The notes beneath the pieces are model-generated. The model had not been told where the DNA came from and did not search any database. It saw only the letters and a list, made by a program, of their open reading frames with translations. Of a stretch of DNA of 64,000 bases, positions 24,787-36,200 are shown in pieces. Both the position numbers and the translations under genes were made by a program. The DNA comes from Calvatia gigantea (taxonomy: Eukaryota > Basidiomycota > Agaricomycetes > Agaricales > Lycoperdaceae): NCBI GenBank assembly GCA_025093985.1, contig JACAAK010000014.1, positions 2,046,001 to 2,110,000 on the forward strand. Reading direction: 5' to 3'. Each line of letters starts with the position of its first letter. Within the stretch, counting starts at the first letter, position 1.

Positions 24787-26883
24787 ATGGCCGCGATCGC
24801 CACTGATCTACCATCGACAGTTGAAGAAAATCTGACTGCATGTCCAAAGTGCGCATTTCCCGATTTTCCACCCCGCGTCACTCAGTCTCCCAAACCCGGG
24901 TTCCTAGGTTTCGAATCCTCGTTGTTGGGAATGTGAGCATTTAATTCCCAATTGGTATTTGGAATTAACAGCTGCACAGGTCGGCGTTGGGAAATCGTCG
25001 CTCATCAGTAGTGTCTTCAACATAAGCTTACAAGTGCGTGAATACTTAGCACCCTCTGTGTTTTCGATGACCCTTGATACCGAGCACACATAAGGACATT
25101 GATATCGCACACAACCGCGCTGGGAAAGCCGATGTAGAATTTGCTTACACCTCAGACGAAAACCCGCGATTCATCCTCCATGATAGTCAAGGCTTCGAAC
25201 CCGGCGAGACCAGCAACTGGGATATCGTGGAACAGTTTCTTCGTGGGAGGAGTGCAACCGTTGAATTTAAAGATCGGATCCACGTGATTTGGTAAGTGTC
25301 GCATACCCGCGGCGCATTCAAGCCAACGTGTATCTTGTTTTCCGCAGGCTATGCATAGAGACGCCCCGAACTGGAGCGAGGAAGGTACAAGTTGGGGACG
25401 AGAAGCTCTTGTCCCTTGCAGGAGAATGTAAGAGCCATCTAACTCATTTCTCCTCGCAAAGCTGCATTGACTGACACGCGAGAAAGTGAAAATCCCTACA
25501 ATCATTGTCTTCACGAAGTTCGACATCCTTGTGAACGAACACTCCCGAAAAGCCCAGAAATCCAGGGTTCCGAAATCTCAAATTTTGGAGATGTCGTTAA
25601 AAGGAGCAGAAGAAGATTTCAAGATTCGTATTAAGAGCTGGTCAGAGAAGCCAGCGTCGTGCACCCGAATCTCAACCAAACCCAGTGTGTATTCTTTCTC
25701 TTCCCTTTGTATAAGTTTTCGGAAGTAATTTTACCATATGTAGAATATTTGGAAACGCTTCGTGATCTGGCGGAAATCACTTTCCAGAGTCTGCGTGGGG
25801 CAGAAGAGGAGCCTTCGCTTCTGTTGGCGGCCAGTCAGCAAACGAGCGTTCACCATGAGTCCGTTCTGTCGGAGGGTCAGCGAACGAGTGCACACCAAGA
25901 GATTAAAGAGCCTTTGCTTCCGTTGGTGGTCGGTCAGCAAACCAATGTGCACCAAGAGCCTGAAACGTTGTTGCTCCTGTGGGCGACCGTTCAACAAGTC
26001 AATGCGCACCAAAAGGTCGAGGAGTCCATTCGGTATGTTCCTTGTCCTTGCCAGACAACTCAGTTATTCACCAAAACCCCGTTCAGCCAGGGCTGTAAAA
26101 GGACGTGACCTTATGCACGGTCTGAAAGGTTCCAGTACTAACACCTGCCATAGAATACTGGATTAATCTGGGGCAAAGCACCATCTTCGGGGGCCGCAGG
26201 TTAATAGAGTGTTTGTCGCGCATAGGCCAAGATATCCTCAAGGTCTGGAATATCAGTGATCCAAACAAGGTGCAGAGACCCCACAATTCAGTTTATACCT
26301 CGCTTATGCACTTTTAGCTGTTGTCTGGAATTGAATTTTTCGCCCAAATAATCAAACTCCTCGAGGGATTTTCTCCTGGTTTGAAGGTAGACCTTGGCCC
26401 GTGAGCAACATCATTTGTAATTAGCGACCGGCATTCTTACCCCCAGTCTACATCAGGAAGGATGAGCCATCGCAAGACCTGGACATGGTGCTCCTGGTCA
26501 GAACCAAAGGTTCCGCTTTCGCACAGGTGCTCGGGTTCCTATATTGGCCATACCGAGCGATGTAGGTGAAGGATCCTTCAAATGAGGACGTCTCCTAATA
26601 ATCCTGCCACATAGCCCAGCGACAGCGCAATATCTAGGCGCCTACATTATAGACCTCACCATGGTTCTCCATCGCATCTTTATGGCGACACTAGCCCTGA
26701 CACCTAGGAGGGTTGTATCGCAGAGCCTCATTGCCGAAGAGTTACAGAAATACAGAGATCAACAAGCCGCTTGGGTTCATAGTCGTGTCTGTGGCGTAAG
26801 CGTTAGAGCTGCAGGTTTTGAGCGGGATATTGGGGATCTGATTCGGGAATCACTCAGGGAGAACCGAGTAGATGTCAATTGAC
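24787..26883 (+). CDS. P-loop GTPase, paralogue of the 19.4-20.5 kb gene, with internal tandem repeats
   Basis: Start ATG 24787 (MAAIATDLPSTVEENLTACP). After a ~62-base intron the P-loop is FRILVVGN / VGVGKSSLISSVFN, itself interrupted by an intron. Then come DIDIAHNRAGKADVEFAYTS, G3-like ILHDSQGFEPGETSN (HDSQG instead of DxxG), VIWLCIETPRTGARKVQ, and G4 IIVFTKFDILVNEH. KYLETLRDLAEITFQSLRG leads into a repeat region, then RAVKGQYWINLGQSTIFGG, QDILKVWNISDPNK and LLSGIEFFAQIIKLLEGF. After a less certain stretch (about 26400-26610, perhaps one extra c near 26400) the protein ends IPATAQYLGAYIIDLTMVLH, ALTPRRVVSQSLIAEELQKY, WVHSRVCGVSVRAAGFERD, stop 26881-26883. Same family and layout as the other GTPase, opposite strand. 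Role unknown; such genes are numerous in agaricomycetes. Confidence 0.8.
25805..26030 (+). repeat. four ~19-residue tandem repeats inside the GTPase
   Basis: The coding sequence contains four degenerate copies of about 57 bases, each with a core QQ/QR-T/V-S/N-V/A-H-Q/H: AASQQTSVHH, SEGQRTSAHQEIKEPL, VVGQQTNVHQEPETLL, ATVQQVNAHQKVEE. At DNA level the cores gtcagcaaacgagcgttcac, gtcagcgaacgagtgcacac and gtcagcaaaccaatgtgcac line up. The last copy resembles the single segment I would expect in this family, so the first three look like an internal expansion. Confidence 0.75.
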
Positions 26884-27238
26884 GCTAGTTAGCAAGTAGG
26901 ATGATAGCAACAAAAATCCGATCATTTGTAGTACTCTCCATTGATGAATGCTTGCTATGGCTGTGATCACGATAATTTACGGGCGCCGGGCAGAAAATCT
27001 GGGTTTGTCCGAATGGTACAGGGGAACAGCTGGAAGCTCTGAAAGATTGCAAATGGCCTTGGAATTTGCGAAATCGTCCTCAGAAACGTCTGCAGAATCC
27101 GACTTGGCCAGACATGGAAAGGGGCCACACGGTACAGTCAAGCGCAGCCAATAGCTCTAGTAGGTGTATCTACCACAGGTAGCCCTACAGTCCACCCCTC
27201 CCGCATCCAGTGGAACCCATTATACCACCACCACCCAC
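26884..27238. other. spacer between convergent genes
   Basis: About 355 bases between the stop codons of the GTPase (+) and the NACHT gene (-). Nothing recognisable; presumably the two 3' UTRs. Confidence 0.5.
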
Positions 27239-29496
27239 TCAATACCAGAGCCACGGCCCAAAATTCTCCTCCTGGTATACTTTCTGACCTTTAACCAGAT
27301 CGGTCGTACGGAACTCTCGATAATGTTGCAACTCATAGTTGATTTCCCAATACCAAAACGTTGATTTCCCGCCACGACCAATGCGATATATGGCTGACTC
27401 GACATGTTCCTGGGACCCGTCGCGAAAGAGAGACTTCATCCGGGAAGCCAAGCTGCGGTGGTATGGTTGAATGACGTTTGATTGCAGGCGTTGCTTAATC
27501 ATCTTGGAATATACAGTTAGATTGGGGATGCTACGCATCAAGGCAAAGGACCTCACCAGTTTGAACTCGGCTACGTTGAATTTGGAGAACCCAGTACGCG
27601 GAATCCAAGCGATGTAAGTTCCCGGAAAGCATTTGACGTGGCATTCACAGCCCCAAAGCGAGGACCTTGTGGGCCGGCTCGGTCCCGGAATGAGGATTCT
27701 CGTAAACTGTGTAACGACGTGCAGGTGTTTACGAAAGTCACAGGCCGCATCGAATCCTCCAACTTCTCCAGCTACAGAAAAATTTTCGGAGTCTTCACTA
27801 TTAAGTGTGCGGTAGATGCAGGCTTTGATGATTGAGTTGGCTAATTCATTTGTGTGGGGACAGGAGAGGGAGGACGCCGAATTTGATACACCAGGTGCGA
27901 GGACCAGTTCTGGGATAATCAGGACTTATGGCTAGCGAAGCGGACCGATGCAGACCCACCTGACCCATGCCACTCAAAGCTTCGGTCATAGTCAAGATGG
28001 ATTTCGATGAAGCGATTTGCCAGTGCTTCTGAGCCTTTGACACAATAGGTACCCGAGCGCATTGGATCAAGAAGGAAGTTGGTGAAGGACTTGTGGTAGA
28101 AGGAAACCTTGCCTCCAAGGTCGCTATAAATTTGACGGGAAAGCTCTCTAAGGACATTCCGACTAGTTTGCGTGTATGCGCGGCTGGTGTCGGTCGTAGA
28201 ATCAACCTCGAGGTCCTTGCCTAGGTCCTGAACATGGACAACAGCACTCGCGTGGTCGCAGACACTTTCAAATTCATCTTTAGACAGCCCCAAGAGGTTC
28301 GCTGTCATCACTACACTTGAAGCTCTCCTCCGGCATATTAGGGCGAGTAGTAGGCGGATGGCTGGAAATATTTCCAGGGGAACGCGCTGCAGGATCATCA
28401 TGTAGAATGCATCCAGCTCAGCGAAGGGCGCGTCTGTGCTGGTACCGACCTCAGGGTCACCTTTATGGTGGTCCAAAATGACCTCAATAATTCGACGCAA
28501 ACGCTTTTGGGGGCTGAGTGTACGATGGCCCACGTAACGGAAGGACGGTTGCTGCATAGATGAACGACCCAGCTGCAGCGCTAGCGAGTGTCTCCATCTC
28601 TTCAGCGGATGGCCATTGGGCCTGCATCGAGGTCTTGCAGCGTCGGAGGATATCCTCGAAGCTATTCTTGAGATATAGCCTGATTTCTTCATCAGCATCG
28701 CGTGAGATAGGGAGTACGACCTTCTGGCAATAGGGGGAAACATCAGGACTGGAGAACGTCGTCTCGATGTGAAGCTCTGGCCGGGTGAAGAAAGCCCAGC
28801 ACAGCGGAAGCGTGCCACCAGATACTGCAGCGGCAATGGTGTGGATGATTGTGCGCTGTGATTTTTCTCCTTCGCATTCGTCGAGCCCATCAATGAATAC
28901 CACAATCCTCTTCCCAATGCCTTTCCCACTTGCCTCCAGTTCTTGCAATGGTTCGTGGATCAGATATTGAAACTGGAATGGTATCGTTTTGTTGACAAGA
29001 GTCTTATCGAGGCGGATCTTCGTATCAATAAGGCCACGGTAAGCGGGATGGATGGTGGTGAGCTGATATGCGATGGAAGGGAAGAAACCCTCTGGTTTTG
29101 CCGGTCCATCTGCTGAGAAAAAGAATGTCGCTCCCAGGTTACCAAGACGTCTGAGTCTCTCAGCACATGTCTGAGCAATGGCAGATTTGCCAGCCCCCGC
29201 CGGACCACTCATCCAATATATAGGTGCAGGGAGGTCGCCGCCGGCAGACGTAGCCCAGCGTACGAAATCTTCGATGTATTGCCTACATGTTCCAGGGAAG
29301 CATGTTGGCGGGTCTATGCGAGCAGCATCATCGTATGTAGCTCCAGGAGTTGATGCCTTGTATAGGATATCGATACCTGCACCCAGGTTAGCTCGTTCGT
29401 CAGTATGTATCAACCAAGCTTACCAGTTTGGCCGTTGTGGATGTCCGTAAAGGTGCTATCATAGATCACAAAGTTCTGTGCATTGTGGAAGGACAT
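27239..29496 (-). CDS. NACHT-domain NTPase (nwd-type, NLR-like), one apparent 1-base insertion
   Basis: About 719 codons in three exons: 29496-29424, 29376-27960, 27909-27239. NACHT NTPases are STAND switches; in fungi many act in self/non-self recognition and cell death. N-terminal exon: MSFHNAQNFVIYDSTFTDIH, a short motif common before fungal NACHT domains. Then GIDILYKASTPGATYDDAAR, DPPTCFPGTCRQYIEDFVRW. Walker A is SGPAGAGKSAIAQ (about residue 85), Walker B is RIVVFIDGLDECEG, and the sensor-like segment is FFTRPELHIE. The helical part is AAGSFIYAATVLRYVGH, DAFYMMILQRVP, VSFYHKSFTNFLLDP. The C-terminus is SSLSCPHTNELANSIIKACI, ending GGKSTFWYWEINY and REFRTTDLVKGQKVYQEE. I see no WD40 or ankyrin repeats, so it is a short form without an obvious sensor domain. 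The frame changes at 28543 (ATVL / RYVGH): one extra c; all splice phases agree once it is ignored. Confidence 0.85.
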
Positions 29497-30700
29497 TGGG
29501 CTGACGCAATGACGGCTGGTAGGGGGGATGGGGGTGAGGGACGACAGAGATGTGTTCACGACTGGTCGAGGCGCGGAAGGCTGGGGTGCAAGCGCGGGGT
29601 GAATGCCTGGTCGGCGTGCTCTCACTTCCTCCCACGTCTGGCACTTGGCACCCCCTTAGTTTGGAGGCTGGGCGCCCCCAAGGCAACAGGACGTACAGGC
29701 GCTTAACTATAAAGAGGGTAACACGACATTGGTGTCATCACCCACAGATAATACCTCTATCTCATATTCTTTTCCTGGTAAGCCGAACACGAACACTTTC
29801 CACCGGATCAGTCAAGCCAACCAACCGTTACCAACGTGCGCAACTCGCCCTGGCTGTCACACCCAAATCTACACCCCTCTCCTTCCCCATCCCAGTCCGA
29901 GGCCGAGAGTGAATCGAAGGTACGGATTGAAATAGGTATGCTCGCTTCGTTGCACCGAACTAAGCGATGAGGAGAGCAATCGGACGCCATAGAACGTTGC
30001 AACCGTTTCATACACCTGTTGTTGGTAGATACTGTGCCGAGGAATATAGTATTGCCATTCCTTGACTAGTTGTTCAGCAACCTCGGATTCAAAGTGGCTG
30101 AAGAGGGTCCAAAGAAAGGGCGCAGTTCATGTTCGAACAGATTCCGCAACGACTTTAATAGTGTCCACGCGTCTCGACGATAACTCGCACCCCGACCGCT
30201 TCCTTGACGGAAGGTCAGGTGAACGCGATGACAAGCACGTTGTGAAATTGGTGTGGCGAGGGAGTTCTTGATAGGGTTAAGACTGTGTTAAGTCTCGCAG
30301 TCTCGGTGAGTGTCGTAGGCTTTGCGTTCGGCAGAGAATTGGCAGGCGAAGGTGGAGAGGCAGGGGTTTGGGTCAATTATGCTGGGAAAGGAAGGTTACA
30401 CCTCTCTTCAAGTTCGTGGCTTCCGCGTATGGCTGCGCAATAGGAAAATTTCCGACACTGGCGTCACCCTTCAATTACGTCATTCGCTCGGCGTGGTTGT
30501 TGACATTTAAGTGCCACTACGTGAGCCGCTCAATGTAGTCATTATGTCGTTGCGTATTCTAGGACGGTAAAAGGAAGGGGGTAGTATTCTGATTGATTGT
30601 TAGCGATTCTGGGAATCGAGGCCGCTCGTGGTTTTGAAGGGCGGGAAATCCAATTGCTAGACGACACTTTTGAGAGAGAGATTGCGTACCACACCCCCTG
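29497..30700. other. upstream region of the NACHT gene, no gene seen
   Basis: About 1.2 kb that should hold the NACHT promoter. Short frames only (for example 29550-29912 and 30062-30271 on +), none with a recognisable motif. No repeat found. Confidence 0.45.
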
Positions 30701-30924
30701 GGTCTGTCAGGTGCCTGGTCCGTAAACTGAACATTGTTTATCATAAAGTCGTGGGCACCGTTGAAAGTATCAAGGTTGGTGGTGATGGCAGACGGTGCGG
30801 AGGATAGCAACACACTTCTTACTGAGCTCATAAATAATCTTGCGCCCGTCACGTACATAGTAAGGACCTGGAGTGGTGCCAGATGAATGAAAACCAGATA
30901 AGCACCTTGCTTGGAGTCACCCAT
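30701..30924 (-). pseudogene. orphan NACHT-type N-terminal motif
   Basis: A - strand frame of 121 codons (30559-30924) contains TFNGAHDFMINNVQFTDQ at about 30770-30715. It has the same spacing of aromatic, N/H and hydrophobic residues as FHNAQNFVIYDSTFTDIH at the start of the NACHT protein 1.2 kb away. Nothing that looks like a NACHT domain follows; after about 100 further bases the frame becomes unremarkable. It may be the surviving first exon of a second, deleted NACHT gene, or a very short gene of its own. No effector domain can be recognised before it. Confidence 0.4.
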
Positions 30925-31370
30925 ACCTCATCGAAACAATCAACCTCATACACCAGCCAATGTCAAATCTGATACACACCAACAACCTAGTAATCCGAGT
31001 AACCTTCCTCTGGCATGTATCAGTATTACAAGCTCTCAGCTTAAGAAGGGAAGCAAAAACTCACCCGTGCAGGTGCTACACAACAACACATGGTTTTACA
31101 ACCAACCTAAGGTGTTACGTGCACACTCACCTTGAGGTTGTTTCATCAATGGGCTTCTATACAGACTTACTCCCAATAGAGTTAACACGGGGATCTATGT
31201 ATAGAGGGGATCCACTCAGGGACTTGTCTCTATATATAGTTGGTCAAGAACAAAGGCGAGTCTCTTGATAGATGAAGCCTTAGTTCAGGCAAGAGGATTG
31301 TGGTAAGGCAAGAGGCTGGTAGCCAGTTCAAACTAACTACTACAATGAGTATCTAACTAGCTACTTATAC
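30925..31370. other. boundary of the transposon region, unassigned
   Basis: About 450 bases leading into the repeats. It contains tgttacgtgcacactcacc (about 31110) and a TATA-like ctctatatatagttgg (about 31229), which would fit a fragment of an LTR. No second copy lies in the window, so this is not established. Confidence 0.3.
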
Positions 31371-32191
31371 TAGATAAGTCAGAAGAAAGATAAAGGACAA
31401 AGGATATGTGTATGTATTGAACATACATCATATAGGGAAAGAATTGACCATAAAAGAATGTAACACTATATCCAGCAGGGAGGGAAATGATGGCAAGACT
31501 AAAGAGACAAAAGAAGGCAAACAGAGAAGCAGACTAATTGTACATATAGATGTTGAATCTCAATCCATACCACTATGTTGGTTCAGTCTATTTATAGCTG
31601 AAATGGGTCTTGAGTACTTCACTATTAGAAGTGAGATAACGAGCTACAGACATAGTACTAGACTGCACTCTAGGTTGCTGGCTACATGGTCTATTAGATA
31701 CATGTATAGTACGCATTATGCTCTGTATATGCTACTGGCAGATAAGACCTCACCTGAATAGGTAGAATGGCACACAGACCAGAGACATTAGATATATAAG
31801 ACCTATGTAGTATGTGTAGATTTCTTAAGACAATTAAGTCTTTCTTTCATCCTGCCTCTTCAATATCCTCTAGCAACTGTCTACAATGCGCATCTCTCAA
31901 ATCCCAGTGAGTATGACTCCCCTCCACTACTAGTGCAGTGCTACTGTAGTGTACTTGTCTCAACAATAGAGACATTAAATAAAGAAGGGACAAGAATGGA
32001 AACAAGTCTGTAAAAGGATAATGCTAGAATAGGAAGTCATAACATTATCTCCTACTAGGTGGAAAGTCTCTTTCTACTTAGCTGAAGTTGCAGACATATT
32101 GTCAGGATAGCCGTCTTTGTCCATGTCTCTGTCCATCATAAAGTTTGGTTTGATGGAGGCATTTCTCACATTTCTCCTCCTCAATACAAGC

Positions 32192-32500
32192 TCATTCTTG
32201 TTTTTGCTCCTGGTAGTTGCAGCAGTCAGTGGGTCGATGTTGGGGGTTAAGTTTTCTACAGTGTTTGCAGATGTACTTCAAACACATATAAGTGTAGTGT
32301 CCAGCAGCAGACTGCTTACAACCTTTGCATTTTTGGTAAATGTAATCCAATGTGTAATATCCAATGTAAGACCTCTTCAGGATCTTGCATTGTCTGCAAA
32401 TTTGTTTCCCAGAGGAGTTATCATCATAGGGAGCAGGCTGCTGGGCTGCTGGGAAAGTGTTTGGAGTATTTGGGTAAGGTAAGTGTTTGGTGTTAGCCAC
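32192..32500 (-). CDS. cysteine-rich ORF of repeat D (copy 1)
   Basis: 102 codons, MANTKHLPYPNTPNTFPAAQ at the start. The cysteine pattern is CxxC (CRQC), CxxC (CKGC), C...CxxC (CLKYICKHC) and a final CC, with lysines and aromatics between, which suggests zinc binding. It is almost identical to 45543-45851 in copy D2 (one Y/C change). Just upstream on the same strand, in another frame, is a proline/serine/leucine-rich frame (32551-32829). I do not recognise the family; a gag-like or transposon accessory protein is possible. Confidence 0.4.
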   Translation of the reverse strand: MANTKHLPYPNTPNTFPAAQQPAPYDDNSSGKQICRQCKILKRSYIGYYTLDYIYQKCKGCKQSAAGHYTYMCLKYICKHCRKLNPQHRPTDCCNYQEQKQE

Positions 32501-32915
32501 TGCTGAAGTGAAGGATACTGGAGGAGTAGATCAAGTTGGTGAAGAATTCGCTAGTGATTTTCATCCAGGAGATGCAACTGGTCAATTGGGTGAGAAACTG
32601 AAAGGGGGGGTGTTGATCCTGGCATGGGAGAGTGGGACCAAAGGAATTGTGGATGATAGGATTTGGGTAGATCCTTGGGTAGCCACTCTGCTAGATCAGC
32701 CAGCTTGGTTGTTGAAATTGAAGAGAGCCTGTGGGAGTCCACTAGAGGCTGCTGAGTTGATAAATAATTGGGTGAGAGTGGTTGTGTTGGTATAACTCCA
32801 ATGAAGATTGTTGAGCCTAATAAAAGCATTCCTGATAGTATGCCAGTGTGCTTGCTCAGTGTTGTTAAGTAAATACTCTCATCTGATCTGATTGAAATCA
32901 GAGAGTGAGCTTGCC

Positions 32916-33221
32916 TGTTATGACCTTAGTCTGAGTAAACCTCAGGTTGCAACTTAGGCTAAGACTTGAGGGTGAGTAAGGGAAAGGAGAACTAGGTGGT
33001 TAAGTATACCAAATACAGGAGTATGTATGTACACTTAAATATGATAGGCATCCAGTTGAACAGATGGAGGTAACTACCTGAAACGTCCAATGATAATGGC
33101 ATAGTAGTCTTATGAGTCAATACTTGGAGATCACTGGTACTGGAATAGGTGAAATGGATATCAGGCATATCAGAATGAAGATGAACATGGGGTGGACATG
33201 AATAGGTGAAAGTTCACAACA
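32916..33221 (-). repeat. LTR of element F family, in D1
   Basis: 306 bases, TGTTATGACC...TTCACAACA on the + strand, almost identical to the left LTR of element F (46267-46572). It is followed by ATACCCCCC, the complement of the polypurine tract that precedes a 3' LTR in - orientation. No partner LTR and no matching internal sequence follow, so it is the cut end of a duplicated segment, not an independent solo LTR. Confidence 0.85.
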
Positions 33222-33237
33222 ATACCCCCCAATTAAG

Positions 33238-36200
33238 GTAAAAGCATAAACCTTATAATATTTTCTCCTACAACTTGTTAGAGGAGGAAGGAATAATTTC
33301 CTAATGTTATTTTTGCCTAAGACGCTCGTCTTGAGACGTCGGCGGGGATAACTCCCCATTTGTTTTATCAGCGACTCGTGAGAGGCGATAGGAACAATTG
33401 AAAGTCCTATGAATATATTTTTCCGGCGACTGTGGCGGAAAGGAATATTTCTAAACCTAATATTTTTATCCAAGCGTCTTCGTATGAAGGCGGAAAGGAA
33501 CATCATATCCTTTGTGTTTTCCCCGTCAACTCCGAAGAGGAGGGCTCGCGATGACATAGGAATCGGTTTTATGTTGCGGCAGTCACTCGAGCCAGCTAGA
33601 CAACGCATTGCGGCAGTCACTCGAGCCAGCTAGTTGCGAATCCGTTAGACTTTATTGCCAAAGCGAGGTCGACAAAGTGATTTTGGAAAATGCGGATAAA
33701 ATCCAGTGTAATCGTATGAAGGCGGATTGAAATCCAGCTCAATCAAGGATTGAAGATTCCTTCCACGTAACACATATAGTGCTCGTCTGGTGTCATTCAA
33801 ACTCTCTTCTTATCTGGTAAGCCAAAGCCCATCAGATTATTCCAGTGTATCTTCTCATCCAGTCTGCAAAAGCAGTTTTGTCATCAACGCTAAGCATTTC
33901 TCACATGCGCGGATAACTGGAGAATTGAATTACAAAAGCGATGCCTTCAACTTAATGAAGTTTCCTTTGCTGTGAAGCGCAGGATAAGGCGGTTATCGGA
34001 TTTGGAGTAAGAATGCTGTATCCGTTGTTCTCCTCCATGCTTTTCAGCATGTTAAGTTTCCTAATACATGTTACTCAATCTTATCGCTTTTTAGGGCTCA
34101 GAGAGTGTTTATCATGTTACGAACCACTGCGGCGCACATCAATTAAGACGGACCAGTGAAGTGTAGCCATTAAAAGCTTTAATCGTATGCAGTTATTCAC
34201 CAGCGATTAAGAACTTGTTTTACTGTACTCCTCCCTCAGCGACGAGTATTTTTCGATTTAAATGTCTACGCGCATTGTTAATGGCGGATCATTATCGATG
34301 CAATTCCAGAAATAAAAGAATTTTCTCGCAAGTTTGTTAAGCTATGTGAGGCGAAAGCTCATATGGAGGTATTACCATCACATATTTTTAGGATGATATA
34401 TCCGAGCTGTTGTGCTTTTCTGGTAGACGCTAGCGTGAACGCGTAGCAAGTCTTATGCTTGTCTAACTCTAGTTGGTGAGCCCAAACGAGTTCTTCTTGA
34501 AATTGAACGCCTAATCCATTATAGTCTTCCTGTAGGTGACCCGCGTAATGAATAGTGCGGTCTTTCCTAGTCAGGTTCAATTGTGCAATGCGTATCAACC
34601 AGCATTTTATTCTATAACTCCTCCACAACGGTCGTACCACCTAAGTGGCGACACAGAAGTGTGGTGTGTCAAAAGCGGTAGATATCCTGTAAAGGATGCG
34701 CATATTTCTGCATCAAATTGGCGAATATGTCAGCGTAAGACATAGGATATGGTGGGCGGAGATTTCTCGAATGGAAATGGAAAGGAATCAGGAGGTGATC
34801 GTGGAGTGTAATGGAATATATCCTGCGACATCCAAAGATGGCGGATAAAGAAAGTGCTATCTCTTGCTTCGTGCAGGTTTTGCTCTCTTCTTTGCAAATG
34901 AACTGGTTTTACTACTATCCAGTTCCTGAATCATGACGTTTAAGGGTATATTCCCTCATCGAGTAAGGCATCCAAATGTGGATTGTTCGTAGAACGTTAA
35001 GCCTTTCTGTGTGCCGCTTGAACTCAAAAGTTCTCGTTGATCAAATGATCGAGGTATGTTACATCCCAAATAAGCAATCATGTTTGAGCGGTCATCATGT
35101 TAACTGATGCGCCGCGAAACCAAACCCACAGTACAGAACCAAATTAATGGTTTATCCCTTGATTTACACAATTAAGTGTCTTCCACTATAAACACTTGGA
35201 CTGGCGTATTATGCTCTAGTCAACGCCAAACTACCACTGAGACGGGTAAGACTTCCCCGTTGCCATAAAGCTTTTAGGCTCTCAAGTATAGTGCGGATCA
35301 GTCTCTCTACGTCAACCATTGCGAAAGCATTGGGAGTAGGAGGTTTTAAGTGGGTTATTCATGCCACGAATGTTTGCTATTGCTCTCATTTGGACGAACT
35401 CTCCTCCATGATCAGTTGCGACATTGGCCATTGTCAGCTATACTGTAGAGGTTTCTCTAATGAATCTTAGAGCCTCATAACTTCTTTCGAAGGAGGACAA
35501 CTATCATCATGAGATGAGAAGTCATAGAGTAGCGTCGTAATAGACGACTAGCAATTCCATCAAGTCCAAGTATTACGCTCAAGGACGAGGATATTCGTAT
35601 GAAGGATTCTGGATAAAGGTACTGATGCAATTTCCCTCGTGAAATAATCCAGAGTGGCGATGAAATAATGCAATCATCTCGACAAGTCATAAAAGACGAG
35701 TGGAGAAGGCATAATCTTGGGAAGTTCTGTTCGATGATGTCAAACGATATAGTCTAGTAGGCGTAATGTTCAACAACCATTCATCTCCTTGCTTGTAATC
35801 GCAAGTTCATGTACAACGATGAGATTGGGTGAACTAATACAGCTCTGCATGACTTATTGCAAAGGTGGTGACCTTTAACGATTGCCTCAAAAGCATTACG
35901 CTCGAGGATATTCGTTGTAAGATTTTCTCGATATAGATCGGCCGCACACTAATGTGGCGCTACAAATCTTTATCCCTAATGTCATAGACTAATGCTGGAA
36001 TATGAAAGCAGTTCAGATACTTGTCGTTCCCATAGGATTCCAGTTTCTTGCCTCAAGCCTAGTGTAAAGCGGCGAGGTCTAAGAATTAATTCTGGTGACA
36101 CAGTGCTGAAGCTCAACCGTTATACGTTGGGAGCTATTCTGCTAATTCCTAGACTTGTCGTAATTTCCTTTCTTTGTAATGATGCGATTCACGAGATCCT

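Larger units (their letters stand above)
31371..33237. repeat. repeat D, copy 1 (includes an F-type LTR at its end)
   Basis: Collinear, without any insertion or deletion that I can find, with 38327-38949 plus 45345-46572 (copy D2 around the B insertion). Position 31993 matches 38949/45344, and 32916 matches 46267. The few differences are nearly all at CpG. It contains an uninterrupted version of the site where element B sits in D2 (gacaa at 31989-31993). 31551-31950 is an inverted relative of 37805-38326. The last 306 bases (32916-33221) are an LTR of element F's family at exactly the same point (after gcttgcc) as in D2. Homology ends about 16 bases after the LTR, just past the polypurine tract. 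Confidence 0.85.

Noticed and set aside
24906..24920. tRNA-like ggtttcgaatcc box
   Set aside because: It is the splice acceptor and P-loop coding sequence of the GTPase; no cloverleaf partner.
26104..26156. A 25-base intron in the second GTPase
   Set aside because: Too short; a 48-base intron starting at gtgacc with a CTAAC branch point explains the same region.
35370..35436. Assigning the DHGGEF peptide to Copia or to another integrase family
   Set aside because: Only one motif survives and the flanking frames shift, so the family cannot be decided.
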